Assembly (NCBI GenBank): GCA_035771175.1
Contig: CM069610.1
Location: forward strand, 22,410,501-22,474,500
Direction: 5' to 3'
Length of the DNA stretch: 64,000 bases
From: Paratinospora sagittata
Lineage: Eukaryota > Streptophyta > Magnoliopsida > Ranunculales > Menispermaceae
Shown here: positions 55,859-64,000 of the stretch, piece after piece
Numbering within the stretch: the stretch's first letter is position 1
Layout of the letters: each line of letters begins with the position of its first letter
Translations under genes and position numbers: made by a program
Notes under the pieces: generated by a model
The model's input: only the letters and a program-made list of their open reading frames with translations
Told to the model about the DNA's origin: nothing
Databases searched by the model: none

Positions 55859-58787
55859 TTAGCTCGTACTGGGACCCTTCCCTTTCCTTTTTCTCTCGAC
55901 CTCCTCCTCCCTTTTGGATCCACTAGAACTAGGTTTAGATTCCTTGGGGCTCGTGGCTTTGAAGAACCATGTGTGCTTTGTCTCACACTACTGACAGATT
56001 CATCAATTACAATACCCTACCTAGATTTTTTAATGAATTTTTTGTGGGCATGCTTGGAAACACCAAATTTAAATGGATCAAGTGGTTGACTAGGTTTCAA
56101 GCCTTTAGCTTTTCGTTCGGCAAGACCTTGAGCAATATCAGGAGAAAGTGTATGACTTTTAAATTATGGCCTGATTGGTCGCTTGCGTTTGGAATCAGGA
56201 AAGGTCTATGATGAGGGATTTGGGGGTGGAGACACTCTTCGACTGATTCTATGTAACGACTCTTCATTAGATGCTTCTTCATCTTAACATTCTAATATGC
56301 CAAGAAGTTTGTCAGACTCCTTAGGTCCTTGAGGGTGTGTGAAGGCTGAAGCTCTTGCTGTAGGTGGAACTTTGACACCCTTTTTCTCCAACAGATGAAA
56401 GAGCAACGCAAAATGTTTCATGCTAGAGGCAATATACCACACAGTAGAATGTAGTCATAGTTCATTACCTTGAAAACGTCTTCAAAGAAGCCGACTACTC
56501 CTTCCACTCAATTTGCAGCTGTGATGACAGTGTAAAATAGATCCATAATGCTTGCGACAAGGAAAAGCATCTTGTTCTCCAAGTTGTGAAGTTTTTCAAA
56601 AGCTCGAGTAACCAAGTCGAGAATCTTGATTAGTCTATGATCCTCTGTTTGTGCTGGCCTTGAAGTATCTAAATTCTCTTTCAGACTAGAAATGGCTTGC
56701 AGGATGGGATCAAGCATTATCTTTAGAGGATTCAACCATTTTACCTCTTAAGCTTTGAATTTCTTCAAGAATCTTCTTCAAAGCTTCTTCAGTTAAGCCG
56801 CTTGCAACACTACTACTTGGTGTTGCTAACATTGTGTGACTTGGAAGAACTTGAGGTTCGCTGGAGATTGTTGAGGAGCTGCCAATCATGGGAACACTAG
56901 CAACAAAAGCTTTAATGAATGTCTTAATCTGTTGCATGTTCTTCTGAATGTTCTTTATAAAATCATCATATGATGATGAAGTGGAGCTCGATGAAGGCAA
57001 GGACTGCATAACACTTAATTGTGTGTCCATTTGTTGTGTTATTTTCTCGAGCATTGTAGTTGCCTTGATCATGTGAGTTGAATTCTTTTATTTCATTAAT
57101 CTCAACTCTCTCTTGAGATTTCAGAGATTCTTGGATCTCTGAAAATGTCTCATTTTTTAGCTGAACTTGATTATGTTCTAAATGAATCATTAGCTGAGAC
57201 ATGACAAAAATCTGATCTTCCCTCACTCTTCTCAGGAAGTCTTCCTTTTTGAAGAATTCATTTCTTGGCTTGCTGGTAGAAGGATAAAAAGGTGGCTCAT
57301 GAATATTTCCCATTTCATCTTCTTCTCGAAACTCAACATTGGCCTCATGAAAATCTTCCATATGATCCTTTTCATCAACTTTGTCATTCATGTCATCTCC
57401 CTGATAGCGTATGATAGCCAGATCATCACCCTCTTTATCATGACATTTGTCACCATCAGACTCAATCTTTTTCGAGTCTTGGGATTCCATTAATACAGGA
57501 ATATCGAATGGAGATGGTGATCCGAAGATGGTTTTATTTAAGTCCTCACTAACTCTTTCTCTGGTGATTTCGTCCAAGATTGCATCAGCATTTTCTGCCT
57601 CATTTTGTTGTTCTTCAACAACAGTCTGAGCAATCTGGGTCACCTCTTCCATGAGATGTTCTTCAGCATGAACAGTTTGCTCTGCATATTTAATTTCTAC
57701 ATCGTCAATTAAAATATGCTCAATGTCATCTAGAGTAGTAGAAGCTTGGGCAGTTTCTTTCTCCATTGATGAGACATCTTTTTCTTTCGAATCAACTTTT
57801 CTACTAGATTGTCCTTTAAGTGGAACTTCTGACATTGGAAACCATCTTTCCAATGTAGGCACATAGGTGTATCTCATCAATTTCACAGTGGTTTGACCAA
57901 TGCAGTTGTATCTGCTTGTCTCCTTGAAGCTTTCTAGATTGAAATTGATACCACATCTCTCGAACAGATTGGTGAGGTACATACCAAGTGCCAGACGTCC
58001 TCCTCTACCAACCACTGTATTCATCACATGCATGAGAATGTGGTCGAGATTCACTTTTTTTTTCCAGAATGCACCAAATTAAGAATAAATCTAAGTCATT
58101 TACATTACCCCTGCTGCCGGTTTTAGGTTGAATGATGTGGGTAGATGTTGTGGATTATTTTGGGAATAAGTTCAAAGGACTGATTTGTGAGTTTCTTGTT
58201 GACACTCGAGTGGTTCTTTTTCTTTGAAATAAGATTAAGAGCAGAAAAGGATACTTGACTTTATTTTTGGTGCATGTATGTGGGCACTTTCATCACTCGG
58301 CAAGGAAAATGCTTCATAAAAGCTAGGAGAAATCTCAACAGATTTTCCTTTTACCATAGATTTTTTTGAGAGTTCAAAACCAGGTTTATCAACAAGATTT
58401 AAATAGAATTGGCTGACTAGTCTGGGGTACCATTTTGTATTGAAGGTAAGTAAATCGATCTAGCCTTGGAACTCAAATAAAGGCAAAATGTCCAGGTAGG
58501 AGTTAATGATGAAATCAAATTTGACAAAGCATCCATCGATTACAGCTCGGTTAATGAGCTTTTCTACTTTATCTCCCTTTCTTCTTATCTGAGAAAGAAG
58601 AAGGTGGGTGAGATGGTCCAGACACAGTTTCAATAAGAGGTGTGGGTAGAGATGGTGTGGGTTCCTCAGCCATTTTGGTTTGAGTTGGTTTGGTTCTTGG
58701 TCTCACGCTCCTATGTGGAGGTGATGTAGGTGAAAAAACTCGCTTTCTCGCAGAAAAAGGGCGAAGCTTTTCAGGTTTGGGTGCCAT
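55859..58787 (-). pseudogene. Sirevirus env-like frame, longest copy
   Basis: The frame starts at the ATG at 58785-58787 with a basic segment (PEKLRPFSARKRVF, SPPHRSVRPRTKP). It continues with a domain like the putative plant transposon protein (VIDGCFVKFDFIINSYLDIL, NTKWYPRLVSQFYLNLV, LALGMYLTNLFERCGINF), a long acidic region (57300-57800) and the helical C-terminal part shared with the other copies, ending TAA at 55859-55861. Stops or shifts occur near 58565, 58450, 58200, 57070, 56735 and 56280. A segment present at 48980-49010 is deleted at about 56720. No signal peptide or clear membrane segment is seen. Intact length would be near 970 residues. Role unknown. Confidence 0.75.
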
Positions 58788-59044
58788 TGAGAATCAAATA
58801 AAGAGCTGAGGCAACAAGGCAGATTAGGAATCAGAGAATTCAAAAATGAGCAGGAGATCAAGATTTACCAAAGGTTAAAGATGAAGATTCAGCAGTAAAT
58901 CCTGAAATGATTCCTAGTAACTTTTCATCGAAGCGTCCGAGGGCACCAAAGGTGAAAAGTGACTGCTAGGTCACTAAAAGTTTGATTTTATAGTGTTAAA
59001 GCGACAAACTCGCTTCTGACACATACCAGCACGTGTCTCTTGAT
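58788..59044 (-). mobile_element. Sequence upstream of env-like frame and deletion junction
   Basis: This is noncoding DNA ahead of the env start. At about 59044 it meets the integrase-RT hinge of pol. RT and RNase H, about 1.7 kb in the element at 11110-12760, are missing between. Confidence 0.6.
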
Positions 59045-60229
59045 CTTTTTGAATTGATGTTCTAGTGGATACACCTTTTCGTGGATCACCTAAAATTTGA
59101 TCTAGGGAAAGACCTTGAAGCAGTCTAGAGTTTTTAGAAGATTCTAAAGATGTTTCAGGTTCAAGATCTATAATCTTGGTTGTCTTGGGTTCTTGACTTT
59201 TCTTACTTATACTTTCATTAAAATTTACATGAATTGATTCTTCTACAATTTGATTAGATTTATTGAAGACTACAGGTTCTACTGTGAGAAGAATATCTTC
59301 CTAAGAATATTCCTATGTCAGATTTAGGTTTTTGAACTTATCTAGATTGTCTTTATCATTAAGAATAAAACATTTGCATCTGAATGCTCAAAAGTAACTG
59401 ATGTTGGGTGCTCTACCCTTCCATAGCTCATATGGAGTTTTATTCAAATCTTTTCTGGTTAGAACTCCGTTCATGACATAGAAGGCAGTGTTGATAGCTT
59501 CACCCCAAAAATGATTTGCAGAGATAAACTCATTAAGCATTGTTCTACACATTTCGTGCAACGTTCTATTATTTCTTTCAATTACACCATTTTGTTGTGG
59601 TGTCCTAGGGGCTGATAGATTGTGAGTGTAACCTTGATTATTACAAAATTCTTCAAAATTTTTATTTAAAAATTCACCACCTCTATTACTTCTAATTATG
59701 TTAATTTTATAAACCTTTTTATTTTCGACTCTTTTATAGAATTTTATAAATGTTTCACATGCATTAGATTTATGAGCTAATAAAAATATCCATGTGAATC
59801 GAGTAAAGTCATCAACAATCACAAACACATATGACTTGCCATCTAAGCTTTGGGTTTTGGTTGGCCCGAAAAGATCAATGTGAATCAATTCAAGAGCTCT
59901 AGAGATTGATTGAAGCCTCTTGCTCTTAAATGATAATCGGGTATGCTTACAAAGTTGACATGGTACACAAACTTGATTATTTGAGTAAGTTCGAAATACC
60001 CTTGGCAAGATCATGTTTAACAATTCTAGGCATGTTGTCCATATTAACATGATCTAATCTCCTATGCCACAACCATGCATCATTACAAAAGATAGCACTT
60101 AAACATGTTGTCTCTGAATGTGACCTTTCTTCCTTTCTTCTTTTCAAGGCTTAGAAATTTAGATTTATCTCCACACATATGCCTTGAGCAGCCGCTGTTT
60201 AGATACCATTTATCTTTGTTTTTGCGTAT
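59045..60229 (-). pseudogene. Sirevirus integrase and hinge
   Basis: From 60229 down: remains of the pre-integrase domain (60000-60200), CVPCQLCKHTRLSF with the finger's two Cys, HIDLFGPTKTQSLDGKSY with the first catalytic Asp, IIRSNRGGEF where the second catalytic Asp is Asn, NGVIERNNRTLHEMCRT with the Glu, and NKTPYELWKGRAPN. After a TGA at about 59386 comes the hinge (LQGLSLDQILGDPRKGVSTR). The D to N change is a single G-to-A transition. The frame stops where RT should begin. Confidence 0.87.
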
Positions 60230-61729
60230 CTACACAACATAAAATATTTTTAACTTTCGTACCCATGCTAGTTTGGGTCCATGCATGTTAGCATCAGTAA
60301 GAACAGATTTTTCAATCCACGCATATTTCTTTTTCTTTCTAATTAAGACATTACATCTAAGTATGGTATGACCTTCCCTATGGCATTTGTGGCACGTTGG
60401 TCTTTTGGGCAGTAAGGTATTGTATTCTTTTTGTTTTGACCCATGTGCATAGCCTAATCCAGTTTTGTCGAATGTACATCTTTGTGATCCTAACATTATG
60501 TCAAATAACTTTTGACCATTTGTGGATTTAATCACGGCGCAATTCAGGTCTTCCTTTTCCTTTGTAAGAGTTTCATTTTCAATTTTCTGTTTTCCAACAA
60601 CTTTCTTAAGTTGTTCATTATCTAGAGACAGTCCGTCTAGCTTTTCTTGCTGGAATTCTATTTCCTCAAGTCTTCAAGACTATGCTTGAGCTTTTCATTC
60701 TTTCCGATCTCTTTACTAAGTTTTGCCTGAAGCTCCTGAATATGAATATAAAGCTGATTAAGTCCGTCAATGGGTTCAGATTTTACCTCAGTGCTTGCCA
60801 TTAAGCATAATGCAGCAATGTGGTATGAATCTGGTTCATCTTCGCTTGAGCTTGAATCATCCCATGTAGCTTTGAGAACTTTCTTGTCTATACGAGTTGG
60901 TGTTCTTCTTATATTTAATGGAACATTCACTCTTTACATGACTTGGTTTGTTATAGCCGTAACATATTAATTCTACAGGTTTAGACTCGGGTTTCTTTCC
61001 TTTGTGAAACCTTGAGTAAGAGTTGTTCTTACTCTTTCTCCTAAGTAACTTGTTGAACTTTCTAGATAACATAGCCATGTCATCTTCTGAGTCTGAATCA
61101 TCTTCAGGATCAGTTTCAACATTGAGGGCAATAGATTTCTTTTTTTTTCCTCAAGCATGACCAGGCATATCATATCTTTTATCTTTAATTCCTAAACAAT
61201 TAATGAACCGCATAGTTCATCAAAAGTGTATTCAGCTAGATTTTTGGCGTTTTCAATGGCCGTGGCCTTGGTTTCCCATGCTCTGGGTAGGCCTCTTAGA
61301 AACTTTCTAGCAGTTTCTTCTTGGTCATAGGTTTTTCCTAAGTTCTTCATCTCATTAATGTTTGTTGTAAACCGAGCAGTAGCCTCAGCTATCGAATCAG
61401 TTTCTTTCATCTTATAGGTCTCATATTTTTCAACTAACAATTGGAGCCTTGCCTTTTTAACTTGCAAAGTTGCTTCATGGGTGACCTCTAACTTGTTCCA
61501 GATTTCCTTAGCAGTTTCACACACACTAACTCTATTAAACTCTTCGACGGATAAACTGCAAAACAAAATGTTTATAGTTTGGTTATTTAATAACTCTTTT
61601 TTTTTTCTTGGTACCCCATTAGTCTAACTCCTTCGTGCTGGTAGCACCATCTACTATTTTAGTAGGTGTTGGACAACCCTTTGTCACAACATCCCACATT
61701 TCTAAATCTTGGGCTTTTAGGTCGTACCT
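60230..61729 (-). pseudogene. Sirevirus gag with two zinc-knuckle regions
   Basis: From 61729 down: LKAQDLEMWDVVTKGCPTP, a TAA near 61625, the copia gag core (AKEIWNKLEVTHEATLQ, YETYKMKETDSI, ENAKNLAEYTFDELC), a first knuckle at about 60970 read ICYGYNKPSHVKSEC with one Cys changed to Tyr, a coiled-coil-like segment (60660-60770), and a second intact CHKCHREGHTILRC knuckle at about 60395 followed by MHGPKLAWV. The second knuckle plus that last motif is typical of Sirevirus gag. The N-terminus and 5' LTR are cut off by another LTR at 61730. Confidence 0.88.
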
Positions 61730-62141
61730 TGTGACGCCCCGAAAATTATTTCATCTAGCCCATAACCCAATTGCATTTTTGCCCAAACTCTATGTGTTGT
61801 CTTGACATGTTTGGTGTTTGTTTGATGATTGTTTAATGTTTGTATAGTTGATGCTTGATAATGTATATAAATATATGTATCATAAATTTATATGAGTCAT
61901 GTTAAATTAAAGTATAATGCATATGTTATGATTTATGCATGGGCTCATTAAACCATGAATTGATATGGGTTAGGATTGATTGAATAAAAGGATAAATGAA
62001 ATTGAAATTTTGGTGTATTAAATGGATTGGACATTTAAAATACATGTGGTTAGTATGGGTAGTATGAGACCAACACATGTGAAGGTTGGTGCATGAAAGT
62101 GGACAAGTGTCCCATGCCATCAAGGAAGTGCTAGAATGAGT

Positions 62142-62264
62142 GGAGGGAATCAAGGAGAGAATCAAGGAGGAAAACAAGGAGAGAATCAAGGAGGAAAACA
62201 AGGAGAGAATCAAGGAGGAAAACAAGGAGAGAATCAAGGAGAGAATCAAGGAGGGAATCAAGGA
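62142..62264 (+). repeat. Purine-rich 24-bp tandem repeat
   Basis: The unit AGAGAATCAAGGAGGAAAAC with AAGG repeats about five times with a few shortened copies. It is followed by an AAAGGAAAGAAG-rich tract to about 62370. The open frame across it is due to composition. Confidence 0.8.
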
Positions 62265-63757
62265 ATTGCTAGAAAGAGGTGAGTGGAGAGAAAGGAAAGA
62301 AGAAGAGAAAGAAAAGAAGAGAAAGGAAAGAAGAAGAGAAAGGAAAGAAGAAGAGAAGGAAAGAGAGAGTTGCAGGAGGAAGATCCCTGCGACGTTTCCA
62401 TCAAAGAGATTAGATCTTTGGAATATACGGTCAGATTGAGCTCAAATTTTATCAGCACATTCGTAGCTTATGGTTCTTCATTCAGGTCGGTGGAGATCTT
62501 GATCAGAGGTTTCGTCTAAGAGATCTAACCTCTCAAACGAAGCTGGTCGGAATTTCTGGGTTTCTCGTGCCGTTTCGGTCAAACTTACAGATCTCCTCAA
62601 TCTACCGTTGGATGGATATAAAATTTGGGTATCTCGTTTATAACAGATATATCTGTATTCTGGACGGTGGAGATGTCTATACGTTGAGTATTTTGTGTGA
62701 TATAGCCATCTGAGTTTGGATATTTGCAGCAGGAAAGGAGAAACTGTCTGATTAGATACTTGTTCATCAAAGATACATATCTTTTCGGTCCACCGTTGGA
62801 TTGGGCTGATATTTGGACAGAAGGTTTGTTTCTTCACATACTTCAATATGTACGGTGAATTTTGTGATTATATATTTCTATTGGTAGATTAATACACCTG
62901 AACAGAATAATACATGTGAAGAATTGGTAGGGTTGTGTTGTATTAGACCTACATTTAGAATATGAACTTAGACCTTTCCAAATAGCTTGCATGTCAACTA
63001 TGTTGACCTAGTTGCCATTGTTGATGAACCCATGATGCAAAATCAGTGATATACATGGCTGAACATGGTGACCTAGTGTAAATCGACAATAGGGCCTAAG
63101 TATGGAAAATTTCATATTTTAGGGCTTTTGATGCTTTTGGCCTAGAATCATTGAATTGATGCAACTTATGTTTAATTAAGCATGATTAGAGTTGATTATG
63201 CTACTGATTTGGTGGTTGTGACCATATCATGGGTTAGGCCTACTTGTGATCAAGTGACCCAATTTGGGCATGTTTATGCCTAAAGGAATTGAAAATCAGT
63301 ATTTTTGATTAATAGAATGGTTTATGTATGAGAACTATGCATTAGAGGCCTAAGTCATGTGATTTGAGTTGAATGATGGGATTAGATGAGATTTAGGCCT
63401 ATTGTTTATATGTGGACTGATTTAGGGTTGATGTGTAATGTCTATGTGATTGAGCATAGAAATTGATGTATGGTAGGATATTGATGAATGTTTCAGGATC
63501 TTGATTTGGGTTGATTCGGTTTGGTGATCGTGTGTGGTTAAGTACTCTCGCGAGGCTTGGTTGTGAGTAGACTTCACTTATGATTATATCATTTATGTCA
63601 TCATATCACTTATATATATTGTATGTTGAAAGCATGAATGTGTTCTAATGTTTTGAATGATGCATTGATTTGAGAAAACCTTATGACTTTGGTTGGACCC
63701 ATCTATCTGGCTAATAGGGAGACTTAACCTTGTTATAAGAGGGTTTTAAGAAAGGAA

Positions 63758-63916
63758 ATGATTGGGATCAACGGCACGGTGAAATAGACGTGTACTAGTA
63801 ACCCAAATAAAAATGATTGGGATCAACGGCACGGTGAAATAGACGTGTACTAGTAACCCAAATAAACATGATTGGGATCAACGGCACGGTGAAATAGACG
63901 TGTACTAGTAACCCAA
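63758..63916 (+). repeat. 55-bp tandem repeat, almost three copies
   Basis: Units start at 63758, 63813 and 63868 with ATGATTGGGATCAACGGCAC and end in ACCCAAATAAA. They are nearly identical, so the amplification is recent. Confidence 0.9.
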
Positions 63917-64000
63917 GGCATGTGGAATGTGGATTCAAATTGATAAGCTTTTACTTGCATCGAACTTATTATAAATGCTTGATATCTATATGTTATGAGC

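Larger units (their letters stand above)
61730..64000 (+). mobile_element. Chromovirus-type LTR, runs off the window
   Basis: It begins TGTGACGCCCCGAAAA inside the gag frame. The part around 63050-63160 is, in reverse, like 15180-15310 of the chromovirus LTR at 13524-16379, so this LTR points to the plus strand and is a relative of that family. It contains two tandem-repeat blocks and a stretch at 62385-62850 that reads like an LTR leader; frames in it are not credible genes. The end and the target duplication lie outside, so 5' LTR or solo LTR is undecided. Confidence 0.65.

Noticed and set aside
62140..62520. Lys/Glu-rich open frame that looks like a coiled-coil protein.
   Set aside because: It is a translation of a 24-bp purine repeat and an AAAGGA tract inside an LTR. 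Every frame in such DNA is open.
1..64000. Host protein genes, tRNA or rRNA genes.
   Set aside because: No frame outside mobile elements showed a recognisable host family, and no tRNA or rRNA core was noticed by eye. A tRNA or Rfam scan was not possible here.

Overview
This window is a block of nested plant LTR retrotransposons. No host gene could be recognised. The organism is most likely a dicot with a repeat-rich genome. The evidence is Ty1/copia pol and gag fragments of Sirevirus type with an env-like reading frame, Ty3/gypsy chromoviruses of Tekay/Del type with primer-binding sites for initiator tRNA-Met, and Athila/Tat-type gypsy elements with a TGGCGCC primer-binding site. Nearly every frame carries stops or shifts, so this looks like intergenic heterochromatin. 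The species cannot be named from the sequence.

Layout, left to right. 1-3370: LTR end and 3' noncoding part of an Athila/Tat-type element (minus strand), interrupted by a Sirevirus solo LTR with a clear 5-bp target duplication. 3376-9145: a plus-strand nest in which a Sirevirus (env tail plus LTR) sits inside the reverse transcriptase gene of an older Sirevirus, whose own LTR ends at 9145. 9146-13405: a copia gag cut on its left by that LTR and on its right by a minus-strand copia element (LTR, RNase H, RT, integrase remnant). 13524-22342: a nearly complete but broken Tekay-type chromovirus (minus) with a 2.86-kb 3' LTR and a truncated 5' LTR. 22343-27366: deleted Athila/Tat-type derivatives (minus) that fuse a gag remnant to the pol tail and carry a short LTR flanked by both a primer-binding site and a polypurine tract. 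27367-37853: an unrecognised ORF, a second chromovirus gag-pol, and upstream of its gag an extra 525-codon frame, two tandem-repeat arrays, a primer-binding site and a 1.4-kb LTR. 37854-46258: more Athila/Tat-type pieces, including a short element with almost no interior and two LTRs facing each other tail to tail. 46259-61729: three further Sirevirus pieces (minus), including an element that keeps gag, integrase and env-like frame but has lost RT and RNase H. 61730-64000: a plus-strand chromovirus-type LTR running off the window.

The main structural result is that 3376 to about 9245 and about 50720-56735 are reverse-complement copies of the same nested complex. They share the same two insertion junctions and the same internal deletions. 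The two copies of the outer LTR differ by about 113 bp, which is nearly explained by two extra 29-bp repeat units and one duplicated 57-bp hairpin module.

The best candidates for something undescribed are three. First, the extra frame between primer-binding site and gag of the 28-38 kb chromovirus. Second, the arrays of imperfect hairpins in the U3 part of the Sirevirus LTRs. Third, the small non-autonomous Athila/Tat-type reading frame found twice with the same internal stop. All coordinates are from reading by eye; percent identities were not computed.
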